From: a virus
DNA length: 35,186 nt
IMG/VR virus record: IMGVR_UViG_3300044993_000595
Span: 1 to 35,186 of that record
Reading direction: 5' to 3' (one strand)
Positions 7,364-15,984 of this stretch are shown here, piece by piece. The notes under the pieces were generated by a model. The model was not told the origin of the DNA and did no database searches. It worked only from the letters and a program-made list of their open reading frames with translations. The translations under genes and the position numbers were made by a program. Numbering within the stretch: position 1 is the stretch's first letter; every line of letters starts with the position of its first letter.

Positions 7364-9398
7364 CTGAATCTTCTCCCCAAATTGCCACTTTTTCGTCAGA
7401 AATTTCTGACCATTTACCTAATCCCTCTGATCCTGGATAAAGGATGGTGATAACAACATTGATACCTGTAGCCGCCACCTCTTTAATAAGATCCTCTGCA
7501 TAAGTTCTTCCGGCAACAACGTCGGTAAGATATGCAGGAAAATCTTTCCCTGATTTATCAATAGAGACGGGACCTGTTTTGGCAACAAGCCTGACCTCTG
7601 TTCCAGATGGGTGGGTGTTTACGATACGATACGCAGGGCTTAAAAGAATAGTGTTATTACTTGGTCTAGCCAGATAAGGAATTGGGCCCTCTTGTTTGTC
7701 CGTTCCGTAAGCGATTATTAAAAAACCTTGCTCATCTGGAAAATTGGCGGAGTTAGAAACTTGAATCACCCTACCTGAATCTGGTGAAATCGTAGCGGTT
7801 GAAGACGTTCCTATATCAGAAAGAACGTAGGACTGAGAAGGGTCATAGGTGTAAGGACCTTCTTGATCAGGTAAAAGCTCATCGGGATTTGGAGAAGAGC
7901 TTGTAGTTGAGACTAAATTGGTACCTTGCTGAAAAACACTTATAGATAAGCCTGTTACGTTACCATTTGCAACGTCATTACAAGCACCTACTGCTGCGTT
8001 GCATATCCTAAAAGTCGAACCTGACGGCGGAGAACAATTAAAGTGGATGATGTTATTTATTGCGCTTGCAGCACTAACAGCTACGTCAGTAGCGGTTGTC
8101 GCTGTCGAGATATCTACCCTAATGCCAGTTCTTGAAGGAATTGCAGGGTCTACAAGGTTTCCACCTGTTTTGTCAAAATAAACATAGTAAAGATTTGTGT
8201 TATTTGCTGAGTTTAAAAGAAAATAATTACCATCTGAGATGGAGCTGGGATTTGGAACCGTTACATCCGTAATTTCGTTTTTTCCTGGGTCGTAAGTTTC
8301 CGTAGTAATAACTGGCTCATGAATATGGGAGGCTCCTTTTCGGTCACGGCGAACGACCTTTGTCGTTGCCGGTATGAAAACCTCAAGAAGTCTTGCCTCT
8401 TCTTGGAAGATAGCTGCGTATCTAGATTTTGTTGTAAGGCTATTTTTAAAAGGCTGAAAAAATAGAACACCATCAACAGTTCCTTGTTGGACAATTTCGG
8501 CTACTCCTACAGGGTTTTCTATTTCGAAATACGCATTATTTACAGTTCCGCCTTTTACTTTGGTAATCGTAAACGTTCCCTTATTTACAGAACTGAAACC
8601 GGAAGCAAAGATATTTACATAATCGCCAACTTTAACTTTTCCAATAGAGGGATTTGCTCCTGCTGACCATGTAAACCGTAATGATCCACCGGAAACAAGA
8701 GATACGGTCCATTGTGTAGATGCGCCTCCAGTTGTTGGTCGAACTTTGTCAAAAAGTAGTTCATTTTGCGCTCGTCCGCCAAGAACAACAACGGAAGATT
8801 GAGGTCCTTCTGTGTCAGAGATAATAACAACATACGCACCTGAGCCATCATCTTTTGCAAAAGCTCTTCCGGTCTTGCCTTGCGCTCTTAAAGACTTAGT
8901 AATTGCATCGGCCACTTCTTGAGCGGTTGCGGCGTTTATATTAATAAATTGTGAAGTTTCAAATTTTATCTGAATAGCTTCGTCACCATCAAATTTTAGT
9001 TTGAGAAGGTCTCCGTTATTAAGATTATATGGCTCTACATTGCCACTTTTTGCGGTAGCCTGAGTAAGCTCATCGCCAAACATAATTCTTAAAATAGACA
9101 TCAAAAGATCGCGAACCTGTTTTCGATTGATTACCGAGATACCTATTTTCCGAAAAATGTCATCGCTCAGTCCAACTTTAGTTGGTCTAACCAAGTTATA
9201 GTCAGCAAGTCTCTGATCTAGGTATCGATCTACAGCAGTTGCAATGTATACGTTGTCGTGGATAGCCTCGACGTTATTAACAAGATTTACGGCAGGATTT
9301 GCTAAAGCCCATAGCATGGCATCCGTGTTTGGACCACGAATGGCACTGTTAAATAGCTTTCTTAGCCTTTCGTACTGTTCCTGCTTAGTAGTAGCCAT
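7356..9398 (-). CDS. Baseplate protein related to the J-like N-terminus, with shuffled beta modules
   Basis: The 680-residue protein follows the giant J-like gene with a 2-base gap. Its N-terminal 110 residues (ATAVDRYLDQRLADYNL, GLSDDIFRKIGI) resemble the entry domain of baseplate J-type wedge proteins. Residues 243-300 are a WxxGxxPxxxxxxxGDYVNI and NKGTF module that recurs several times in the J-like protein. Residues 375-493 are the SDGNYFLL, YYVYFD, AINN and QQGT module found also in the 926- and 2186-residue proteins. This copy has two Cys (466 and 473) absent from the others. Residues 625-670 end with a strand and helix region of the type seen at the C-terminus of wedge proteins. It probably sits next to the J-like protein in the baseplate wedge. 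Confidence 0.72.
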   Translation of the reverse strand: MATTKQEQYERLRKLFNSAIRGPNTDAMLWALANPAVNLVNNVEAIHDNVYIATAVDRYLDQRLADYNLVRPTKVGLSDDIFRKIGISVINRKQVRDLLMSILRIMFGDELTQATAKSGNVEPYNLNNGDLLKLKFDGDEAIQIKFETSQFININAATAQEVADAITKSLRAQGKTGRAFAKDDGSGAYVVIISDTEGPQSSVVVLGGRAQNELLFDKVRPTTGGASTQWTVSLVSGGSLRFTWSAGANPSIGKVKVGDYVNIFASGFSSVNKGTFTITKVKGGTVNNAYFEIENPVGVAEIVQQGTVDGVLFFQPFKNSLTTKSRYAAIFQEEARLLEVFIPATTKVVRRDRKGASHIHEPVITTETYDPGKNEITDVTVPNPSSISDGNYFLLNSANNTNLYYVYFDKTGGNLVDPAIPSRTGIRVDISTATTATDVAVSAASAINNIIHFNCSPPSGSTFRICNAAVGACNDVANGNVTGLSISVFQQGTNLVSTTSSSPNPDELLPDQEGPYTYDPSQSYVLSDIGTSSTATISPDSGRVIQVSNSANFPDEQGFLIIAYGTDKQEGPIPYLARPSNNTILLSPAYRIVNTHPSGTEVRLVAKTGPVSIDKSGKDFPAYLTDVVAGRTYAEDLIKEVAATGINVVITILYPGSEGLGKWSEISDEKVAIWGEDSDV

Positions 9399-9400
9399 CT

Positions 9401-12400
9401 TTAACTTCCAATCTGTCTAACAGAAATGTCTGTTGTTGGGTCAATAATTCTAGCCTTCTCTGAAGGAGAGATACGGATAGTATCGTTAGAAGCATTATAA
9501 AGAGGAGAACTAATTGCAACAGCTCTAACCCCAGGAATAGTGTTCACAGACTCAACGATATCGCTGATGGCGATAGATTGGCCAATCGGGTTACCATCGA
9601 TAAGAGCTGAAATATTTGTTCTAACCTGTTCTGTAATTTGGGCAAACGGAATGCCGGTCTCGATACGAACGTCGATAGCGACCTGAACACGTCTAAATAG
9701 AGGCTCGCGAATAAATATCTCAGCTCCAGCAGCTCCTACGCCTGAATAGGTTACAGGATCTCTTGGGTCACCGTAAACTATACGGTTTGCCTCTCCGATC
9801 ATGCCAGTATGGTAGCGATAGCTATCTAATCCTTTTATGATCTTAGTGTTAAAATTAAGTTTAACCATTGCAGAGATTTGAACTTCGCCAACATCGTTAA
9901 TCTTGTTGTGCTGTTCGTAAGTTGAAAACACCATAATCCCACGATCTGTGGATGCTGGGTCATTTAATAGCATTCTAATCTTTTTGTATCCTACATAAGG
10001 ATTTTTTTCTTGAACAAAAATAGACTCTTCATTTCCTGCTAAAGAAGTGAACGCTTTATCTGACATAGTACCAACAACAAGTATTGTATCCTGATCGATG
10101 ACTCGATCAACAACCCAAGAAGCCTTGTTGGTTGAGCCCAAAAAATTGCTCGTGATTACGAAAGAATCTCCAGGAACTGTAGCTTCATATTCAAAATACA
10201 GCATTTGAGGGCGATGCAACTGAAGAACGTTAGTAATTAAAATACCAGTTTCTGCTGAAACCGCAGGATTTATGCACTCAAGGAAAGTTCTTCGGCCTTG
10301 TTGCAAGATCTCGATGTCAAACTGAGCATTCATGTTACCTTCGGTTGCATCCGTAGTTTCGGCAAACCCTGTTGTTGTAACAGTGACCTTATTGGTAGAA
10401 GCTACGGCTGTAAGATTGGTACCAGCTACGGTGTTAATCGCCAGCGCTGTGGCTGTCGCAACCTGCGTAGCAGTGTCCGAGCTGTTAATTGCAACCTGGA
10501 TTCCAGTTTTACCAACTAAAGCAGGGTCTCCACCACCACCGTTTACGTCATACCACACATAGTATTCAGTAGTATTAGCAGCGGCATTTATCAACCAATA
10601 ATCACCAGTGGTGATTAAGTTTCCAGAGATACAAGTTGCTTTTGTGATCTCCTGCAGCTTAGCACCAGATTTGGTAACCATAAAAGTTCCTTGGTTGTTT
10701 GACAAGAAATCAGTACCGAAAGTGATCTCATCACCTGGGCGAGCAACACCAAGAAGCGGTTCTGTTCCAACGCCGTTCCAAACAAGCTTCATCTTGTTAT
10801 TTGTTGCTTGAACATTAAACTGAGTAGTGCCTGTATAGCTAAGAGAGATAGAATTAAGAGGCAAGTTGACAGATTCTTCAACAGAGTTTGGATTATCTAT
10901 ATAGATAGAGTTATTGAAGCGTCGAATCACCCTGAAAGTGCCTCTGTTTAAAATTGCAAAAGGTGCTGAGATTATTACGCTATCGCCTTCAGATACAGAA
11001 GAGGTGCAAGAAAAACTAGAAGTAGTGTATGGATTACCGACAAGAGTTGGACCGGAAACGGCACCTCCACCGCCACCACCAAGGTCGTTGTAGACTAGTG
11101 TTATGTTTGCGTTTGGAGCTGTGGCTTCAACCGTCACAACGCCTCCAGAAGAAGTGGCTGTGACCCCTGGAAGAACACCAATAGCAGAAGCAAGGTTGGC
11201 AGCAGTAGCAGCAGCGTTAGGCCCAACAACAAAATCCACACCAGCAATCAAAGAGTTACCACCGATGATGAACTGGTCACCTGTAATGTTGGCGTTATTG
11301 AGGATAGAGCACGTTCCTGTTGAAAACTCGTTTACTCCCAAAGAGTTTAAAACCCTCAAGGTTTTACCGTTTTCTGAAACACCGGTTACAAGAAAAGAAC
11401 CGTTATTTTCGGTTTTACTCATGCCAGATACCGTAACGATATCTCCTATAGATACTTCTGTAAAGTTTACAGGACCGGTTAGGATGTAGATATTCACCTC
11501 ATCTGTATTTGTAATTCTTTCTATGTTAAGCGTTCCGCTTGCAGTGGCGTTCAGGTTTAATGCCTTAGAAAAGAAAGGTTGGGTACCCGATCCGTTCCAG
11601 CTAATACATGTGAAGTCGCCTTGTTTTTCAACCTTAAAAGTTCTACCCTGAGAACGGATATGATGTCTTGGTTTACCAAAATGCCTGTCTGTAAGCGTTC
11701 TACCTGTAAGGGCAATTTTCGATTTACCTACTGTTTCAAAGTCTCCGTCAACCTCTATAGAGGCTGTTTCTTTAAAGAGAGTATCTTTAGGTTGCTTAAA
11801 ATTTGCAGAAAGTTTTACCCATTGATCACTATGGAATCCTGCTAAACCTGCGCGATTCACACTCGTAAGTGTATACTGGTTCTTAATTTGAGCAGAGACT
11901 CCTAAGACAGGGGTTTCTACCGTGTTTGCAGTACCGCCAACGACCTGAATAGAGCCGCTTCCGCCCAAGAGGTTTGTGGCAAGCTCCATACGACCTTCCC
12001 TACTTGTAAGGTTTATTGAGCCAAGCGTTGTAAACCCAGAGACAGCAAGAATGTTCGAAAATCTTACGGCCTGATCAATACTTGTGGGAACAAGTCTAAT
12101 TTCTTCAGATTGGTTAAAAGCGTAGCCAGTATCGGAAGTATAGGTTAGAGGAACCTTGAAAGTAAACTGAGGAGAGCCGCTTAGGTTAGTACTTGCAATC
12201 CAGTTGACACCGTCTTTTAAATAATAAGAATCAAAAGCAAAATCATTTTGCTCGGCAGTGCTTCTGTTGATAACGCCAGAACCAGAAATACCGCCATCAT
12301 TTACAAGAGTAGCCGTCAAAATATCTGAAAGAGTAGAAGTTGTAACATATGTCTGAATTTCTGCAGCAGTTGTCGAAGAAGCTTGAAAGAAGCTAAAAAC

Positions 12401-15400
12401 ACCTGCTATAAGGGTAGCCTTATCCTGCTCAGCAACCGCTTCGCCGTTTTTCCTAACAATTGTAAAGCTATTTGCAGTAGGGGCGAATCCAGGCTGAGTA
12501 CTAACGCGGAAAGTTCCTGTATTTTTCTTGCTTAATTCAGAACCTTGAGATATGGTTACATATTCGCCGCCTGCCAAACCACCCAAACCAGGAGCCGTAC
12601 CAGTACCTGTCCAAGTATAAGTTACCTGATCAACGCCTGCAACAGGAGTGTTTGCGGTTATTGTGACGTCCCATTCTGTGGTTCCATCTATAGTAGTAGG
12701 AACAGGGGCGCCAGATTTAAGTGAAATTTTTACTTCTACGTTATCATTAACAGTAACCGTATGCAAGATTGGGCTATTCGGAACTGTAGGATAAGAATAT
12801 CCTACGTTGATTCTTTCTCCAGACCTTCCCCATTTTTTTGCACGATATAAGATAGCGTCCTGAGAGGCAGGAGGGTCGATAACCCTTTTTGCTTGCATCA
12901 AAGCTTTGAAATTATCAAACTTAAAAGCTGAACCAAAAAACTGAGTGAAAGGAGTTGTCGGTCCGCCGTCAAAATCATAAGCATTAAAACTATTAGGGTT
13001 AACAGCTAAGCTTGTATTTGTTTTGGCCTTTCTGAAAAAAGGAACACCAAAAGTTTTGTTTGATGCATCGTCATCCAGAACAACGACAACCTCATCTTCG
13101 TGGCCAAAATCGAGAGGCTGAGCAAAGTATAAGCGATCATCAAGTCGGAGTCTTTTAACTAAAGGGTCTTGATCAAGGGTGAGTGTAGCTCCTGAATAGT
13201 TATCAAGCTCTGTATTTTCTGAGGTACTCAAAGCATCTAAGATAGAGCCGTAGGGTTGCAAGTATCCAACAATCAAGTTGGGGTCTAGCCCTATGGTGGA
13301 AGGGTTGATAGAGCTTGTGATAGTAGAAATATAGTTAGAAGGAGGAACAGCAGAAGCCTCTGAAGCAAAAGCGGCATGTGCAAAAAGAGGAAAAGAGCCT
13401 TCTTTGTAACCGCTTTCATAAAAAGCTACTAGAGAGTCTTTGCTTGTGTCAGAATCTCCGGCAGTGAAATTTAGAAGCTTACCAGAAGCATCAAAAGTAA
13501 CAACCAGTATAGCCCCTTCAGATGTTTTTGTTTTTGTTTTACAAACTATGATTTCGTCATCAACAGTTGAAAACTCAGCAGCTTTAACCTGAGTATTGAG
13601 TTCATCAGAAATTTCACTTAAAAACTTAGTTCCTGAGTTAACTTTAAGTTTTTGAGGAACCTTTTTAGTTCTAACAACAACAAAGCCTTCTTGAAAAATA
13701 ATTCCAGATTCAACAACAGCAGCAGCGTACTCTGTGGCGGTAACTTTAATATCTAGAGTGCTTCCTGTAACCGCATTTACACGGCCTTCAAGTCTGTTGG
13801 GAGCTGAAAGCTGTGGTGACCAGACAATTACGTAATCCCCAACCTGAACTGTCGAGAATGCTGTAGATACAGATGAGGTATACCGAACGATATTTGCGGT
13901 AGGTTTTAGAACACCAATCAAAGAGGTGGCGGCTACACCTGTATTTACTATAGAAGCATCTTTATCGTCAAATAAAAACCATATGTGAGCAGTAGATGCT
14001 AAAGTGATAGTTCCACCAAGAACTCTCGCGGTCTCAACTCGCGCTTCAGTTTCTCGACTACCAGCAGTAAGCTCATCCCCTGCAGCAAGAGGCGTTTTAA
14101 GTTTAATTTGAGCAGTGTTTCTAGAAAATTCAAAATCAGAAGATTTTCCAGAGGCAGTCAAACCAATAGTTGTTGAAAACATATTCTTGGTTACAAGCGT
14201 AGAGCTTGGAGAGATTTCAAGCTTAGCCCTGTTTGAGGGACCAAGATTTGAAGTAATGTAGATTTGCTCGCCAACAATTGTAGCAGTTATGCCAGTGAGC
14301 TTCTTATTAAGTACGTTTACCCAACTTTCAAGAGAGTTTGTAGAGGCAACGGTGGTATGAGAACCTTCAGCGACAAAATCAGCGTCTGTGATTGTGTATG
14401 TAATGCTGTTTGTCCCGTCAACAGACAGGATAAGAGTATCGCCTGTAGCGATAGTATTTGACCAATCCGCCTGCCTGCGAGACTTAAGTGTGGCCGAGTT
14501 TCCATCTTTTGAAAGGGGAGATTTATTTTTAAATAAACGAAGAGTTTCTACCTTATTTGAAGGAAAGCCCATCAAAACAGACGCATCTCTTCCAGATGTC
14601 ACACTTACGGATTGGATATCTTCATTGTCATTACTGCGAGCCTGTAGGACAACTTTAGTTCCGCCCTCAGAAGTCGCAGCTTCAAAAAGTAAGCTACTGT
14701 TTGCGTTGATAGAGGCAACTATTTCGTAAGCTGTGGCGCCGCCAGGGCTGATAAAATCGCTGTCCTGAAACGTATGCTCAGTAGTGACCCCTCCTATCGA
14801 TATAGCAAGTCGGTCCGTACCGCGAACATCAAACGGAGCTTTAAGATTTGAAACGATAAAAGCTTTGGCCACACTTGTTTGTCGACCACCGGTCTCAAGC
14901 TGGAAGTTAGTCTCTCCGCCAAGAGCAGAGTCAACCAAAAACTCAATACCTACGCCAGACGTTTTTTGCTCGTATCCCGTTCCATCATCGATATAAAGCG
15001 TAGTTTCTCCTGCGCTTGTCACAATCTCAGAGGAAACAACGGTAGCATTCTCATCTGAGGGAGTAGCCCCAATGACTGAGTTTTTAACAGCCAAAGAGGT
15101 TCCGAGTCCGCGAGAAAGACGCGCTCGCTTAATACGAATACGAAGTTCTTCATCGGTTTCAACATCACGACCGGTTTTGAATGGAAGGATATTTGTTACC
15201 TGAGCACCTGAGAAAGGTACTGATGAGAATTCTTTGATAGCACCGATTGGTACGTTTCCAATCTTTCCTGGTTCCTGGGCAGATACGGGTACACTATTAA
15301 CCTCAGTCTCACCGTCAAGAATGACGGCAGGCTGCGTAGTGGAAAAGTTAATGTCTGCGGTAGCCCCTGAAGACGGCGCTCTAACTACTGTTCCAGCGGC

Positions 15401-15961
15401 GATAGTGCGAGTACCGCCTTGAGCAAGAATTACGGTCTCATTGATATTATGAAATTTAGCTGTTGGAGTAGATAGTGTTAGCTTCCAGTACCCACCGATT
15501 GGTGTTTTACTTGTATATGCAAGGGGCCCTTCTACGTTTGGGGTTCCACGGCCTATATAAACTTGTCCAGAATTTGGAAAGCTGGAAGCGTCTGAAACAA
15601 AGATCTCTACAGATCCAATATTTGGAGCTTTTGTTCCTGCGTATATCTTTGTTGATTTTTTTGTAAAACTAGAGTCTGTAATTTTTACAGTACCAGAGGC
15701 AACACGGGCAGGCAAATCACGAAGACCTTCATCCGTAGCAATACGTCGAAGAGATTCGCCTTCTGCGCGGTCAACAGACAGATCTCTGAGAATCTGCATT
15801 GCATCGCCAGATACACGGGCAGACATCAAAGCTACAACCTCAAAAAGTTGGGTCGTTAAAGAGCCTACATTGACATCGTTGCCGCCTGTTCTGGAAATCC
15901 AGTCAGCGAGCATTTCTCCTAGAAACTGTTCTTGCGATTTTGCATTAGGTGTCTGAGCCAT
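9401..15961 (-). CDS. Giant baseplate J-like wedge protein with long internal insertion
   Basis: The 2186-residue protein has the ends of a Baseplate_J family (gp6/gp47-type) wedge protein. Residues 1-110 contain the ESLRRIATDEGL and ARVASGTVKI entry segments. Residues 180-300 contain the AGTVVRAPSSG strand, EPGKIGNVPIGAI, and TGRDVETDEELRIRIKRAR with the following SLAVKNSVIGA, all hallmarks of the family. The last 100 residues hold VQVAIDVRI, TNISALIDGNPIG, and VESVNTIPGVRAVAI. Typical members have 300-500 residues. Here about 1700 residues are inserted, made of beta modules with a repeated GDxVxI and NxGTFxV pattern and one SGDYWLI, YYVWYD, ATQVA module at 1775-1890. It should form baseplate wedges, with the insertion projecting outward. 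The GAGGAATT ribosome-binding site lies 6 bases before the ATG. Confidence 0.88.
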   Translation of the reverse strand: MAQTPNAKSQEQFLGEMLADWISRTGGNDVNVGSLTTQLFEVVALMSARVSGDAMQILRDLSVDRAEGESLRRIATDEGLRDLPARVASGTVKITDSSFTKKSTKIYAGTKAPNIGSVEIFVSDASSFPNSGQVYIGRGTPNVEGPLAYTSKTPIGGYWKLTLSTPTAKFHNINETVILAQGGTRTIAAGTVVRAPSSGATADINFSTTQPAVILDGETEVNSVPVSAQEPGKIGNVPIGAIKEFSSVPFSGAQVTNILPFKTGRDVETDEELRIRIKRARLSRGLGTSLAVKNSVIGATPSDENATVVSSEIVTSAGETTLYIDDGTGYEQKTSGVGIEFLVDSALGGETNFQLETGGRQTSVAKAFIVSNLKAPFDVRGTDRLAISIGGVTTEHTFQDSDFISPGGATAYEIVASINANSSLLFEAATSEGGTKVVLQARSNDNEDIQSVSVTSGRDASVLMGFPSNKVETLRLFKNKSPLSKDGNSATLKSRRQADWSNTIATGDTLILSVDGTNSITYTITDADFVAEGSHTTVASTNSLESWVNVLNKKLTGITATIVGEQIYITSNLGPSNRAKLEISPSSTLVTKNMFSTTIGLTASGKSSDFEFSRNTAQIKLKTPLAAGDELTAGSRETEARVETARVLGGTITLASTAHIWFLFDDKDASIVNTGVAATSLIGVLKPTANIVRYTSSVSTAFSTVQVGDYVIVWSPQLSAPNRLEGRVNAVTGSTLDIKVTATEYAAAVVESGIIFQEGFVVVRTKKVPQKLKVNSGTKFLSEISDELNTQVKAAEFSTVDDEIIVCKTKTKTSEGAILVVTFDASGKLLNFTAGDSDTSKDSLVAFYESGYKEGSFPLFAHAAFASEASAVPPSNYISTITSSINPSTIGLDPNLIVGYLQPYGSILDALSTSENTELDNYSGATLTLDQDPLVKRLRLDDRLYFAQPLDFGHEDEVVVVLDDDASNKTFGVPFFRKAKTNTSLAVNPNSFNAYDFDGGPTTPFTQFFGSAFKFDNFKALMQAKRVIDPPASQDAILYRAKKWGRSGERINVGYSYPTVPNSPILHTVTVNDNVEVKISLKSGAPVPTTIDGTTEWDVTITANTPVAGVDQVTYTWTGTGTAPGLGGLAGGEYVTISQGSELSKKNTGTFRVSTQPGFAPTANSFTIVRKNGEAVAEQDKATLIAGVFSFFQASSTTAAEIQTYVTTSTLSDILTATLVNDGGISGSGVINRSTAEQNDFAFDSYYLKDGVNWIASTNLSGSPQFTFKVPLTYTSDTGYAFNQSEEIRLVPTSIDQAVRFSNILAVSGFTTLGSINLTSREGRMELATNLLGGSGSIQVVGGTANTVETPVLGVSAQIKNQYTLTSVNRAGLAGFHSDQWVKLSANFKQPKDTLFKETASIEVDGDFETVGKSKIALTGRTLTDRHFGKPRHHIRSQGRTFKVEKQGDFTCISWNGSGTQPFFSKALNLNATASGTLNIERITNTDEVNIYILTGPVNFTEVSIGDIVTVSGMSKTENNGSFLVTGVSENGKTLRVLNSLGVNEFSTGTCSILNNANITGDQFIIGGNSLIAGVDFVVGPNAAATAANLASAIGVLPGVTATSSGGVVTVEATAPNANITLVYNDLGGGGGGAVSGPTLVGNPYTTSSFSCTSSVSEGDSVIISAPFAILNRGTFRVIRRFNNSIYIDNPNSVEESVNLPLNSISLSYTGTTQFNVQATNNKMKLVWNGVGTEPLLGVARPGDEITFGTDFLSNNQGTFMVTKSGAKLQEITKATCISGNLITTGDYWLINAAANTTEYYVWYDVNGGGGDPALVGKTGIQVAINSSDTATQVATATALAINTVAGTNLTAVASTNKVTVTTTGFAETTDATEGNMNAQFDIEILQQGRRTFLECINPAVSAETGILITNVLQLHRPQMLYFEYEATVPGDSFVITSNFLGSTNKASWVVDRVIDQDTILVVGTMSDKAFTSLAGNEESIFVQEKNPYVGYKKIRMLLNDPASTDRGIMVFSTYEQHNKINDVGEVQISAMVKLNFNTKIIKGLDSYRYHTGMIGEANRIVYGDPRDPVTYSGVGAAGAEIFIREPLFRRVQVAIDVRIETGIPFAQITEQVRTNISALIDGNPIGQSIAISDIVESVNTIPGVRAVAISSPLYNASNDTIRISPSEKARIIDPTTDISVRQIGS

Positions 15962-15984
15962 TCAATTCCTCTTGTCTTATATTA

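Noticed and set aside
11103-11489. Plus-strand open frame of 128 codons inside the J-like gene
   Set aside because: It is antisense to the J-like insertion and reads as the complement of Ala/Thr/Val-rich coding sequence, with no start signal.
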